Shown here piece by piece: positions 29,301 through 38,611 of a stretch of DNA of 64,000 nt. The notes under the pieces are model-generated. The model was not told where the DNA came from. It saw only the letters and a list, made by a program, of their open reading frames with translations, and ran no database searches. Both the position numbers and the translations under genes were made by a program. Source of the stretch: Streptomyces sp. MST-110588 (GTDB taxonomy: Bacteria > Actinomycetota > Actinomycetes > Streptomycetales > Streptomycetaceae); contig NZ_CP074380.1 of the NCBI RefSeq assembly GCF_022695595.1, positions 3,546,001 to 3,610,000 on the forward strand. The letters run 5' to 3'. The first letter of the stretch is position 1; each line of letters begins with the position of its first letter.

Positions 29301-31013
29301 ATGGCCGAATTCAAGATCAACACGCGTGCCGTCGAGCGGGTACAACGGGACCAGACGCGGTCGATTCCGTTCGGAATACTGCGGAAGGTGCGACTGGGCG
29401 ATCACGCGCGGACCTGGAGGGGGGCCAAGGTGGCGGGCAGGAGCGGGGCGGGCAGCAGCGACCCGTACGCACGGGAACTGGCACGACTGGCCAAGGAGGA
29501 AGAGCGGGCCCGGAAGGCGGCTGAGGCCGAGGCCAAGCGGCGGGCGCGCGAAGAGAAGCTGGCGTATGAGGCTGCCCGCGCCCAGCAAGCCATCGACCGA
29601 ACGAGCGTGATCGAGCACGACGTCGAGCAGCTTTCGACGCTGCTGCGCGCGGCGGTGCTGGACCACCGCCCCCTGTCATTCGACGCGCTCCGGCAGGAAT
29701 TCACGCCATCGGCATTCGCCCCCAAGACGGGCATGTCGACACATAGGCCCTTGCCGTGCTGGGAAGAGTACGAGCCCGAGCCTCCACAAAGATGGCTTGG
29801 GGCACTCGGCTTTGGCCGTAAACGGTATGACGCGGAGATGGAGGCGGCCCGTCAACGGTTCGACAGGGCTCTGCAAGACCACTCACGTGACGAACAGAAG
29901 CGTCTGGAGAAGCTCCGAGAGGCGCGCGCCCGGCACGAAGAGCGCATGCGGCAGAAGACGGCCCGGGTCGAGGAATGGAACGCCGCTGTCGAGGAGCGCC
30001 GCAACGCCTACCGGGACAGGGATGTCGATGCTGTCGAGTGGTTCATCGACCAGGTGTTGGCTGCTTCCGCATACCCGCACGACTTCCCGAGAGCCCATCA
30101 GGTGCGGTACCAGGCCGACACCGGTGACCTGCTCGTCCAGATCGATCTGCCGCTGGAGGATGTGGTTCCCACAGCTCGTGCATACCGGTACGTGAAGACG
30201 CGCGACGAGTTCACGCCGGTCCCGCGTCCGGAAAAGGAACGTAAGGAGCTGTACGCGTCGGTCCTGGCACAGACCGCCCTGCGAACCGTGTACGAGCTCT
30301 TCTCCGCCGACACCGAGGGGGTGGTGCGGTCCATTGCGTTGAACGGTCATGTGGCCACCATCGACCGAGCCACCGGGCGCGAAGTACATCCATGCCTGGT
30401 CACGCTTCAAGCGGATCGGGAAGAGTTCAACCAGCTAGTGCTGACACAGGTGGACCCTCGGGCCTGTCTCAAACGGCTCCGCTCCATTATCTCGCCGAAC
30501 CCATACGAGTTGGAACCGGTGCGCCCACTGGTCACATTCGACCTGTCCAAGTTCCGGCTCATGGACAGCATGGACGTCGTCGCGGGCCTGGACAGCCGGC
30601 CTGTACTGACCGACCTGACGCCCACGGAATTCGAGCACCTCGTCCGGCAGTTGTTCGAAGCCATCGGGCTGGACAGCGTCAACACGCAGCCGTCACAGGA
30701 CGAGGGGGTCGACGCGGTCGCCATGAACACCGACCCCGTCATGAAAGGGCTATGCATCATCCAGGCAAAACGCACTGCCAAAGTGGTGCCGTTCGAGACG
30801 GTGTCCGCACTCGCCGGCGTGGTGGAACACAAGCGGGCAGCCAAAGGCATACTCGTGACGACCTCTTGGTTCGGCCGTGCCAGCGAGGCATTCGCCAGCG
30901 AACACGGGCGCCTAGAACTCCTCGACGGAGCGAACCTGGTGCACCTTTTCAAGGAACACATGGGCCTGGACGTCATCCCCGGCCCGGTACCACCGAAGCG
31001 CCGTCCCCGCTAA
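29301..31013 (+). CDS. Mrr-like restriction endonuclease with coiled-coil N-terminus
   Basis: 570 aa. Residues ~50-110 and ~170-250 are long charged coiled coils (RELARLAKEEERARKAAEAE). A central beta-rich part has VRYQADTGDLLVQIDLP. The C-terminal domain from ~438 (LTPTEFEHLVRQLFEAIGLD) is a PD-(D/E)xK Mrr_cat nuclease with D468 (DEGVDAV) and the Q-x-K motif near 486-488 (IIQAKRT), then VEHKRAAKGILVTTSWFG. Mrr domains cut modified or foreign DNA. It stands alone without a methylase, so a type IV-like defence protein is the likeliest role. Confidence 0.8.
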   Translation: MAEFKINTRAVERVQRDQTRSIPFGILRKVRLGDHARTWRGAKVAGRSGAGSSDPYARELARLAKEEERARKAAEAEAKRRAREEKLAYEAARAQQAIDRTSVIEHDVEQLSTLLRAAVLDHRPLSFDALRQEFTPSAFAPKTGMSTHRPLPCWEEYEPEPPQRWLGALGFGRKRYDAEMEAARQRFDRALQDHSRDEQKRLEKLREARARHEERMRQKTARVEEWNAAVEERRNAYRDRDVDAVEWFIDQVLAASAYPHDFPRAHQVRYQADTGDLLVQIDLPLEDVVPTARAYRYVKTRDEFTPVPRPEKERKELYASVLAQTALRTVYELFSADTEGVVRSIALNGHVATIDRATGREVHPCLVTLQADREEFNQLVLTQVDPRACLKRLRSIISPNPYELEPVRPLVTFDLSKFRLMDSMDVVAGLDSRPVLTDLTPTEFEHLVRQLFEAIGLDSVNTQPSQDEGVDAVAMNTDPVMKGLCIIQAKRTAKVVPFETVSALAGVVEHKRAAKGILVTTSWFGRASEAFASEHGRLELLDGANLVHLFKEHMGLDVIPGPVPPKRRPR

Positions 31014-31118
31014 GCATCTGCATCGGACTAGGGCACAACGTCCCTACCCACTACCGACGAGCGGCCATTCGTACCAGAACACATCTCCAGCCGACATCGA
31101 GCGCTGCCCGACGAGAAG

Positions 31119-31268
31119 TCACTCGCGAGCCATGAGCTGGGCGAGTACGGCCACCACCGTGGTGGCTGCCACTACGGCCGCCCCGGCTTCGGGAGCGTGC
31201 AGGGTCAGGACGCCGACGAGAGCACCAATCAACAGGAGAAGGACGAGGCGCACGCTGATCTGTTCCAT
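31119..31268 (-). CDS. small membrane protein, 49 aa
   Basis: ATG 31268 preceded by AAAGCAGG. MEQISVRLVLLLLIGALVGV, then LTLHAPEAGAAVVAATTVVA and VLAQLMARE. Two membrane helices separated by HAPEAG, and no soluble domain. It resembles the tiny membrane proteins of conjugative plasmids and phage holin-like proteins. Encoded against the flanking nuclease and ATPase genes. Confidence 0.55.
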   Translation of the reverse strand: MEQISVRLVLLLLIGALVGVLTLHAPEAGAAVVAATTVVAVLAQLMARE

Positions 31269-31476
31269 GAGGACCTGCTTTCAGTGCGAAACGGGTTGTG
31301 CAACCAGCGTGACCGCCTCATCTGCGGCCTTGACGCCCCCAAGACAACCGTTGACAACATCGACCAGGAACAGCCAACGTCTGACCAAGCGCGACGGATT
31401 CCGGCGCTCATGTGTACAGATGTTGGCGCGTCTGGCTTACAAGAGATGACACAGAACCATCGGAGGGGGGAAGATC

Positions 31477-33150
31477 ATGGCCGCCCAGCCGTGGAAGAGG
31501 CCCGAGCTGGCTGATCAGCCCGATCTGAAGAAGCTGAACGATGAGCTTCACGCCCTGAGACTGGACGCAGGACTCCCATCGGCGCGGACCATTCGCGACC
31601 GCATCGGGAAGGACGCGCAGGACTACTGGATAGTGAACCACCAAGCAGTGCTGGACACCTTCCAAAAACCTGACCTCCCTCCACGGGGCCGCCTCGACGT
31701 CATCGTCGCCGCCTTGGCCGAAGACGCTGGACGCCATGATGTGAACAGCGAGGTAGACCGCTTCAGGGGCCTGTGGAAGCAGGTTTTCAGAGAAACGGTT
31801 ACACAAGCATCAGTACACTCTCCGGGAGTTACCACTGCATCTGCCGGTGACGATGCCGTAGGTGACATTGCTGCCCCCTTCGAAGCCTTGCGGGAGTGGG
31901 CGCAGGGCATCAAGGACACAAGCAGGCCGACAGGGGAAGAGCCTTCGGCCAGCCCCGAGGCTCCTGACAATAAGGACCAGGCCACTGCGCGGTTCAATTA
32001 CGCGGAGGAGTCCTTGAAGGGCCTGATCATCAATGCATCACAGGCCCTGTGGCACGACAAGGACGCACTGAGGATCTTCCTCGGTGTAGTCCGCCGCAGT
32101 GAGGGCTTTGTGAAGATGGCTGACGCGGTGGAGGAGCGACGGCCGGCGAACGCAACGTTCTACGGCGTGGAGAGCAGAGAGTTCGAAGTGGACTACTCTC
32201 CGGCTCGATCAGAGTTGCGCACGCTGCACCGCGTTCTGGACCAGCACAGACTTAAGCGGCAGTGGTCATTCACCGCCATGGAGGAGCAGACAGGCGTCTC
32301 TGCTGATGCATGGATCCGCTGGTACACGCATGACGAATTGCCCGATCGCGAGGCGCTCGTCGCGTTCTCTCACATGGCGCATCTGGTACCAGAAGATCAC
32401 GTCCTGCTGCTCGGCCTCTGGGATGCAGCCCGCGATGCGTTGGATGCACAGAAACACTCTGCCGCGCTGCCGTCCAGTATCAGCTTCGATGAGGCATGGA
32501 CGATGCGTGCACCGGCGGCATCAGCGTTGTGGGCGCTCGCCGGGGTCGGAGGCGACGACCTGACCGCGTACGGCCCCGATCTGTCCTGCGGCACAGCTCC
32601 GGCGTTCGTTGTGGCCGGACCGGCCAGGTCGGGGCGCTCCACGACACTGGTAACCATCGCACGCTCTCTTCTCGCAGCCGGTACCCGGCTCGTGCTGGTC
32701 ACGCCCAGGCCGTCACCCTTGAGGGAGTTGGCCAACCGAGATGAAGTGGTGGCTCACCTCATAGGGGACGACATCGGTTACGACGAACTCGACGAGGTTT
32801 TGTCGGTGGCCTCTACTGACGACCCGACCGTTATCGTGATGGACGATGCGGAGATCTTGGATAGGTGTGATGCCTGGCGCCTGCTGAAAAACCTAATCCG
32901 GCACGGATTCGATGACGGTTTGGCACTGGCCCTGGGCGGCGATGAAAGCAAACTCCAGCACAGCCACTACTGGCTGCGGGAGGCCCAGAAAGCCCACCGC
33001 GGCCTCCTGCTGTCCCCGCAGGATCGGAATTCCGGCGACTTGATCGGCATCAAGATTGGAAACTCCGTCATTGCCAGCCCTGCTACTCCTGGCCGGGGCT
33101 GGCTCCATCTCGGGGACGGCAGACTATTGGCGGTAACCGTGCCACGGTGA
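31477..33150 (+). CDS. HTH / degenerate FtsK-like P-loop protein
   Basis: 557 aa from ATG 31477 behind a strong GGAGGGGGG site. N-terminal HTH-like domain (LNDELHALRLDAGLPSARTI, GRLDVIVAALAEDAG), variable linker to ~165, a second XRE-like region (~255-320: FTAMEEQTGVSADAWIRWYT, LVPEDHVLLLGLWDAARDAL), and a C-terminal P-loop domain from ~355 with VVAGPARSGRSTTLVTIARS and Walker B VIVMDDAEIL. The P-loop domain resembles the last motor domain of FtsK/EccC proteins, but the lysine of the P-loop (normally GKS/T) is Arg (SGRST). Possibly a regulator or defence sensor. Confidence 0.6.
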   Translation: MAAQPWKRPELADQPDLKKLNDELHALRLDAGLPSARTIRDRIGKDAQDYWIVNHQAVLDTFQKPDLPPRGRLDVIVAALAEDAGRHDVNSEVDRFRGLWKQVFRETVTQASVHSPGVTTASAGDDAVGDIAAPFEALREWAQGIKDTSRPTGEEPSASPEAPDNKDQATARFNYAEESLKGLIINASQALWHDKDALRIFLGVVRRSEGFVKMADAVEERRPANATFYGVESREFEVDYSPARSELRTLHRVLDQHRLKRQWSFTAMEEQTGVSADAWIRWYTHDELPDREALVAFSHMAHLVPEDHVLLLGLWDAARDALDAQKHSAALPSSISFDEAWTMRAPAASALWALAGVGGDDLTAYGPDLSCGTAPAFVVAGPARSGRSTTLVTIARSLLAAGTRLVLVTPRPSPLRELANRDEVVAHLIGDDIGYDELDEVLSVASTDDPTVIVMDDAEILDRCDAWRLLKNLIRHGFDDGLALALGGDESKLQHSHYWLREAQKAHRGLLLSPQDRNSGDLIGIKIGNSVIASPATPGRGWLHLGDGRLLAVTVPR

Positions 33151-33639
33151 AAGTCGTCACCACTCGCATCCCCTGGCTGTGGCCTCACCAGTGAGCGACA
33201 GCAACACGGCGTGTCGCGTTCGTGAATCGGCATCACCGTACAGCAGTAGACGACTACGGACGCCGACGTGCCACCACAGCAGGTGAGAGGGACACCGTCC
33301 CAGATCAGGACCAGGCCCCCATCCAAGCCACTTCTAGGTGCATCGGATTCTGACAGCACCCGTCGGCTTCCCCGTACACACTGCCGTTAGCGCACAACAC
33401 GCACTTGGATTTGTACGTCACTGGCGGCGGTGCGCGCCGAGGAACAGGCGACGATGCCAGGAATGAGCGGCGCCGGTGTTCCCCGCACCCGACGTCGCGA
33501 TCAACTCACTCGGCGATGCTTCGGCTTCAGGGGCGGGGGCCTTTCTGGGAATGCCTGAGGGGAATGCGGAGTGGTCGGCGGGCCGGCGGAGCCGGTTTGA
33601 GTTCTTCGGTGATCGGGTGGGCCGCCGGGGGCACGAGTG
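33151..33639. other. gene-poor spacer
   Basis: No supportable gene, RNA or repeat. Base composition is lower in GC than the backbone; likely scar between the accessory segment and the conserved chromosome. Confidence 0.5.
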
Positions 33640-33854
33640 AGGCGGCGGTTTCGGTCCAGGGGGTGCATGGAAGCCGACGCAGCGATCCGATGCCCGTATG
33701 CCCGATGTGGCACTGGAGGTGCATCAGGGTCTTGCCGATGATGTTCGCGACTTCCCGCAGGCTCGGAGTCGGGGGTCACGTCGCGACAGCGCGGGAAGCC
33801 CTTCCGGTCGACGTACTCACTGGCGGCATGGATCGGGAGGCGCTCGTCCCACAT
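33640..33854 (-). pseudogene. SAM-dependent methyltransferase remnant
   Basis: ATG 33854 gives MWDERLPIHAASEYVDRKGF, close to the N-terminus of class I methyltransferases. The next frame gives REVANIIGKTLMHLQCHIGH, the SAM-binding motif I (GKxxLHLQCHxG), after one frame change near 33760. It then loses similarity (TGIGSLRRLPCTPW). Truncated and frameshifted; no catalytic domain survives. Confidence 0.6.
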
Positions 33855-33970
33855 GCGCGGCTGGCCCTGCGCCGGTCCGCAGAACCGCTGTTCAGCGGCG
33901 TGTGGAGGAAGTTATCCACAGGTCGACGGCCGCGCCGACGGATTTTCGGCGGCCGGAGCAGAATGGGCCC

Positions 33971-35839
33971 ATGACTGACGAGACGACGGGCATGGCAGGC
34001 ATGGCGCGTACGACGGGCGCCACCGACACGACCGGCACGAGCGAATCCATGCCGGACTGGGAGAAGCGGTTCCGGGCGCCGCGGGTCGGGCTGCCCGACT
34101 GGGCCCGGGACGCGCCGGACCGTTCGCTGTTCGTCTCGAACGCGACGGGAACCTTCGAGCTGTACGCGTGGGACCGGGCGAGCGGCGAGCAGCGGCAGGC
34201 GACGGACCGGCCGAACGGTACGACGGACGGGACGCTGACGCCGGACGGCGAGTGGATCTGGTGGTTCTCCGACACCGACGGGGACGAGTTCGGGGTGTGG
34301 ATGCGCCAGCCCTTCGGTGGCGGTGCGGACGAGCCGGCGGCTCCCGGGCTGGAGCCCTCCTACCCTGCCGGGCTGGCGCTCGGGCGGGACGGGACGGCGG
34401 TCGTCGGCCGATCGACGGACGAAGAGGGCTCGACCATTCATGTCGTACGGCCGGGGCAGCAGCCGGTGGAGATCTACCGGCACCGCGAGTCGGCGGGGGT
34501 CGGCGATCTCTCGCACGACGGCTCGCTGATCGCGATAGAGCACACCGAGCACGGTGATGCGATGCACTCGGCGATCCGCGTCGTACGGCCGGACGGCACC
34601 ACGGTCGCCGAGCTGGACGACACCAGGGGCGGCACCGAGGAGCTGGGCCTGTCGGTGATGGGCTTTGCGCCGGTGGACGGGGATGCGCGGCTGCTCGTGG
34701 GGCATCAGCGCCGTGGCCGCTGGGAGCCGATGATCTGGAATCCGCTGACGGGTGAGGAGAGCGCCCTGGCCATCGATCTGCCGGGTGATGTCAGCGCGGA
34801 CTGGTATCCGGACGGGTCGGCGCTGCTGGTGGAGCACGAGTACCAGGCGCGCGGTGAGCTGTGGCGCTACGAAACGGCGACGGGTGCGCTGTCCCGGGTG
34901 GAGACGCCGACGGGCACGGTCTCGGGGGCCGGCGCCCGGCCGGACGGTTCGGTGGAATTCCTGTGGTCCTCGGCCGCTCAGCCACCGGCGGTCCGCTCCA
35001 CCAGCGGGCAGGTCGTGCTCGACCCGCCCGGGATGAAGGCGCCGGGTTCGGTGCCGGTGACGGACGCATGGGTCGAGGGGCCGGGCGGCCGGGTCCACGC
35101 GCTCGTACAGAAGCCGGCCGGTGAGGGCCCGTTCCCGACCGTCTTCGACATCCATGGCGGCCCGACGTGGCACGACAGCGATGCCTTCGCCTCCGCGCCC
35201 GCCGCGTGGGTGGATCACGGCTTCGCGGTCGTACGGGTCAATTACCGCGGTTCGACCGGGTACGGCCGGGAGTGGACGGACGCGCTCAAGCACCGGGTGG
35301 GGCTGATCGAGCTGGAGGACATCGCGGCGGTGCGGGAATGGGCCGTCTCTTCCGGGCTCGCGGACCCGGAGCGGCTGGTGCTGGCGGGCGGCTCGTGGGG
35401 CGGTTACCTGACGCTGCTCGGTCTCGGTACGCAGCCGGACTCCTGGTCGCTGGGCCTGGCGGCAGTACCGGTCGCGGACTACGTCACGGCCTACAACGAC
35501 GAGATGGAGGCCCTCAAGGCGATGGACCGCACCTTGCTGGGCGGGACTCCCGAGGAGGTGCCGGAGCGCTTCGAGGCGTCTTCGCCGCTGACGTACGTCG
35601 ACGCGGTACGGGCGCCGGTCTACATCTCGGCGGGGGTCAACGACCCGCGCTGCCCGATCCGCCAGGTGGAGAACTACGTCCGGCGCCTGGAGGAGCGCGG
35701 CCATCCGCACGAGGTCTATCGTTACGACGCGGGTCACGGCTCGCTGGTCGTGGAAGAACGCATCAAGCAGATCCGTCTGGAACTGGACTTCGCCCGCCGT
35801 CACCTTGGTATGAGCGGCGGTCCGGAGGCCACGGCGTAG
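33971..35839 (+). CDS. S9-family prolyl oligopeptidase / acylaminoacyl peptidase
   Basis: 622 aa from ATG 33971; the upstream extension of the frame crosses the methyltransferase remnant. An N-terminal seven-blade propeller (repeats such as DGTLTPDGEWIWWFSDTDGD, DLSHDGSLIAIEHTEHGD) then an alpha/beta hydrolase: VFDIHGGPTWHDSDAF, VNYRGSTGYGREW, nucleophile in LAGGSWGGYLT, acid in AGVNDPRCPIRQ, histidine in RYDAGHGSLV. No signal peptide, so cytosolic. Cleaves short peptides. An internal low-complexity N-terminus (MTDETTGMAGMARTTGATDT) is unusual. Confidence 0.92.
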   Translation: MTDETTGMAGMARTTGATDTTGTSESMPDWEKRFRAPRVGLPDWARDAPDRSLFVSNATGTFELYAWDRASGEQRQATDRPNGTTDGTLTPDGEWIWWFSDTDGDEFGVWMRQPFGGGADEPAAPGLEPSYPAGLALGRDGTAVVGRSTDEEGSTIHVVRPGQQPVEIYRHRESAGVGDLSHDGSLIAIEHTEHGDAMHSAIRVVRPDGTTVAELDDTRGGTEELGLSVMGFAPVDGDARLLVGHQRRGRWEPMIWNPLTGEESALAIDLPGDVSADWYPDGSALLVEHEYQARGELWRYETATGALSRVETPTGTVSGAGARPDGSVEFLWSSAAQPPAVRSTSGQVVLDPPGMKAPGSVPVTDAWVEGPGGRVHALVQKPAGEGPFPTVFDIHGGPTWHDSDAFASAPAAWVDHGFAVVRVNYRGSTGYGREWTDALKHRVGLIELEDIAAVREWAVSSGLADPERLVLAGGSWGGYLTLLGLGTQPDSWSLGLAAVPVADYVTAYNDEMEALKAMDRTLLGGTPEEVPERFEASSPLTYVDAVRAPVYISAGVNDPRCPIRQVENYVRRLEERGHPHEVYRYDAGHGSLVVEERIKQIRLELDFARRHLGMSGGPEATA

Positions 35840-36022
35840 GCGGGGAGGGGGAGGAGGAAGGAGGACGGGCGACGGGGACGGGGCTTCGTAGGAGCAGTGA
35901 CGGCAGGCGCGGGCTCGGGGCGAAGCCGGACAGGGCGGGGCGGGGCGGGGCGAGCGGAACGGGGGTGGTGCGCGGTGGGAGCCGTGAGCTTGTGGGCGAG
36001 GGAAGTCCTGGGCCGGGGCGGG
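35840..36022. other. G-rich convergent spacer
   Basis: Between S9 peptidase and SURF1 stops. Contains GGGGCGGGGCGGGGC near 35935-35950 and other G-runs on the plus strand: potential G-quadruplex. No classical terminator seen. Confidence 0.5.
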
Positions 36023-36928
36023 TCAGGACTGCGGGACGGGCTTGTTCTCGTCCTTGGGCTTGTTCTCGGCGTTGGCCTCGGCCTTGCCTTCAGCCTTGGC
36101 TTTGTCCTCGGCCTTGGGCGTTGCCGTTCCGCCGCTGGACGGAGCAGGCGTCTCGGGGAGGATGCCGAGGGCGGCGTCCTTGGCGGCCTCCACCTCGCGG
36201 CGGAAGAGCCGGAACCACATGAACAGGGCAAAGCCCACGAAGACGAACCACTCACCGGTGTAGCCGAGGTTCTGGAACGCCTTGAGATCCAGCCCGCTGC
36301 CCTCTGCGGCGACGGGCGGGACGGCCCGCAGCGGGGCCGGGGCATCGGCGACGGTCACCCACGCGTCATAGACCCCGTACGGAACGATGTTGACCAGCGA
36401 CGCCGCGCTGATCATGCCGAGCTGGCCCTTGGGCAGGCCGCCTTCGGCCCGCACCCCCTTGGTGCCCTGGTTCTCGGACGCCTGAAGGGCGCCGGTGACC
36501 GTCACCCGGCCGCGCGGCGGGGCGGGTACCTTCGCCGTGTCGGCCCGCGCGTCCGCGTCTCCGGGCAGCCAGCCCCGTACGACCGGGAGGGCCTTGCCGC
36601 TCTCCGTACGCAGCAGCGTCAGGACGTAGAAACCACGCTTGTCGTCCAGGTCGCGGTCCGGTACGAGCATCTGGTGCCCGGCGTCATAGCGACCGGTCGC
36701 GCGGACCTGGCGGCCGGAGGTGACCTTGTCGACGGGCAGCAGCTCGTCCAGGGGGCGGGCCGGCGCGGTATGGGCGGCGGAGGTGCGGTTCTCCTGCTGC
36801 TGATGGGTATCGACACGGTCCTCGAAACGGCCGAGCTGCCAGGTCCCCATGAAGATGCAGAAGGGGATCGCCAGCACGACGAAGACGTTGATTCCCCACC
36901 ACCGCGGGGTCAGCAGGAATCGATACAC
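36023..36928 (-). CDS. SURF1-family cytochrome oxidase assembly protein
   Basis: 301 aa. First membrane span right after MYRFLLTPRWWGINVFVVLA; motif GTWQLGRFEDRV; large extracytoplasmic domain with VRGWLPGDADA and VTVTGALQASENQG; second span at ~225-245 (YTGEWFVFVGFALFMWFRLF). SURF1 assists haem a insertion in aa3 oxidase. The C-terminal ~50 residues are a Lys/Glu/Ala repeat (KAEDKAKAEGKAEANAENKP), cytoplasmic and probably disordered. Confidence 0.93.
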   Translation of the reverse strand: MYRFLLTPRWWGINVFVVLAIPFCIFMGTWQLGRFEDRVDTHQQQENRTSAAHTAPARPLDELLPVDKVTSGRQVRATGRYDAGHQMLVPDRDLDDKRGFYVLTLLRTESGKALPVVRGWLPGDADARADTAKVPAPPRGRVTVTGALQASENQGTKGVRAEGGLPKGQLGMISAASLVNIVPYGVYDAWVTVADAPAPLRAVPPVAAEGSGLDLKAFQNLGYTGEWFVFVGFALFMWFRLFRREVEAAKDAALGILPETPAPSSGGTATPKAEDKAKAEGKAEANAENKPKDENKPVPQS

Positions 36929-37027
36929 GCCTTCAACGGTACGGGGCGCGGCGCGGAGCCCGGACGGCGGGGCCGCACCGTCCCCTCCACGGCGCGGCCC
37001 CGGCCGTCGGGACCTGGGCTGCCCGCG

Positions 37028-38611
37028 TCAGTGGGCCGGCAGCGCCTGGGTGCGGTACACCGTGCCGGCGCACGCATCCGGGATCCTGGTGTCCGCCGCC
37101 GCGGGCTCGCCGGCCTCGGGCGTGTGGCTGAGCACCACGCCCGCGGGGAGCTGCCCGCCGGAGGGTACGCCGTCGTTGCCCCCCGCCTGGCTGCCGGTTC
37201 CGCTGTCGGGCGCGCTGCCGGCTCCGTTGCCGGCCCCGCCACCGCCACCACCACTGGCGTCGGCCGAGTTCGGGCTGCCCGGGGTCCCGCCGCCCGTGCT
37301 CGGCGAGGGAACCGGGGTGGGCGAGGTGCCGGGAGTGGCGCACCCGGACGTACCGCCGCCGGCCGCCGGGATCCACGCGAACTTGATCTCGTACGCCGCG
37401 CCGGGCTCCAGAACGAGCTTGTCGGGGGTGGTGACCGGATTGGGCAGGCCGGGGGCGTCGTCGCCCGCGGTGTGGTCGACGACATGGATACGGGACATCT
37501 CGGCGGCGCCCTGCACGGTCACCCCCACAGCTCCGCCCCCCTCGACCGAGCAGGTGCTCTTGGAGGTGTTGACCACCCGGAAGGTTCCGTAGATCCGGCC
37601 GGCCGAGTCCGCCGGACCGACCGTGCCGGAGCCCCGGCCGAGCTGCGCCCGCGTGCAGACCGGCGAGGTGGCGTCCATGGTCTCGGACGGGTCGGGGGTG
37701 CCGGCTCCGGGACCGGACACCGTGCCGTTCTTCGGCTTGCCCGCGTCCTTGCCGCCCGGCTTGCCCGGCCCCTCCTTCTTGCTGCCAGGGCCTACGGGCG
37801 GCTGGTTACGGTGCTCCGTGCCCTCGCCGTGCGAGCCGCCGGGGATTCCCGGGGTGCGCTGGCTGCTGGCGGCGTTGGCGGGACGGTCCTCGGGACCGTC
37901 GTCGAAGCTGGCGACGCGCACCATCGCGGGGATCGAGGTGCCACCGAGGAGCAACGCGGCGGCCATGCCCACGACGGCGTGCCGACGGCGTCGGCGGCGT
38001 GCGGGGACCGCGCGGCGCAGGTGCTCCAGCGAGTCCGGTGCGGGCTGAAGGTCGCCGACGACGGCGTGCAGCAGCCGCCTGAGCTGCTGCTCATCGACCC
38101 CGTCCGCGTCTCCGCCGGCCCCGTCACCGCCACCGCTGCCACCGCCCCTGCGGCCGTCACCGCCGTCCCCGGTGCCACCGTCTCCGCCGCTCCCCTCGGA
38201 GCCCGTACGACCCACAGCACCCGTACGGCCCACAGCACCCGTACGGTCCTCGACTCTCGTACGGTCCTCGGAATCCCTGCGGTCCTCGGCGCGGTCCTCT
38301 GCTCGGCCCTCCCACGCAGGATCGCTGCGCTCCTGCTTCTCGGGACGGCTGGGGCACGCGGGATCACGGTGCCGTTCAGGGGTGTTCCGGCGCTCGGAAG
38401 TGCCGTACATTCCCGTGCTGTGCGGACGCTTCGCGCCATCGGGACGTCCATCGCCGGATGTCGCACGGCCGGAACCCGGCGCACGGCTGGAGCCGGACGT
38501 CTGTCCGGAGCCGAAAGGGTGCCCGGTGCCGTTCGGGTGCGGGGAGCCGTGCGGCTTTTCGGGATGGTGCGAGTCGTACGGGTCGTACGGGCCGAACTGC
38601 TTGCCAGTCAT
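37028..38611 (-). CDS. membrane-anchored partner of the ECF sigma factor
   Basis: 527 aa from ATG 38611, overlapping the sigma gene stop (ATGA). Residues 1-170 are disordered (Gly/Ser/Arg/Asp, with TGAVGRTGAVGRTG repeats); ~175-205 form a helix pair (DEQQLRRLLHAVVGDLQPAP); one membrane span at ~215-235 (HAVVGMAAALLLGGTSIPAM). Outside are a Pro/Gly/Lys linker and a beta domain with two Cys (CTRAQLGRGSGTVGPADSAG ... TSKSTCSVEGGGAVGV), DUF4232-like. Topology and coupling suggest an anti-sigma or envelope sensor, but the zinc anti-sigma motif HxxxCxxC is absent. Confidence 0.7.
   Translation of the reverse strand: MTGKQFGPYDPYDSHHPEKPHGSPHPNGTGHPFGSGQTSGSSRAPGSGRATSGDGRPDGAKRPHSTGMYGTSERRNTPERHRDPACPSRPEKQERSDPAWEGRAEDRAEDRRDSEDRTRVEDRTGAVGRTGAVGRTGSEGSGGDGGTGDGGDGRRGGGSGGGDGAGGDADGVDEQQLRRLLHAVVGDLQPAPDSLEHLRRAVPARRRRRRHAVVGMAAALLLGGTSIPAMVRVASFDDGPEDRPANAASSQRTPGIPGGSHGEGTEHRNQPPVGPGSKKEGPGKPGGKDAGKPKNGTVSGPGAGTPDPSETMDATSPVCTRAQLGRGSGTVGPADSAGRIYGTFRVVNTSKSTCSVEGGGAVGVTVQGAAEMSRIHVVDHTAGDDAPGLPNPVTTPDKLVLEPGAAYEIKFAWIPAAGGGTSGCATPGTSPTPVPSPSTGGGTPGSPNSADASGGGGGGAGNGAGSAPDSGTGSQAGGNDGVPSGGQLPAGVVLSHTPEAGEPAAADTRIPDACAGTVYRTQALPAH

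Noticed and set aside
33776..35803. 675-codon frame antisense to the S9 peptidase
   Set aside because: Arg/Val-rich reverse shadow; peptidase motifs are complete on the plus strand.
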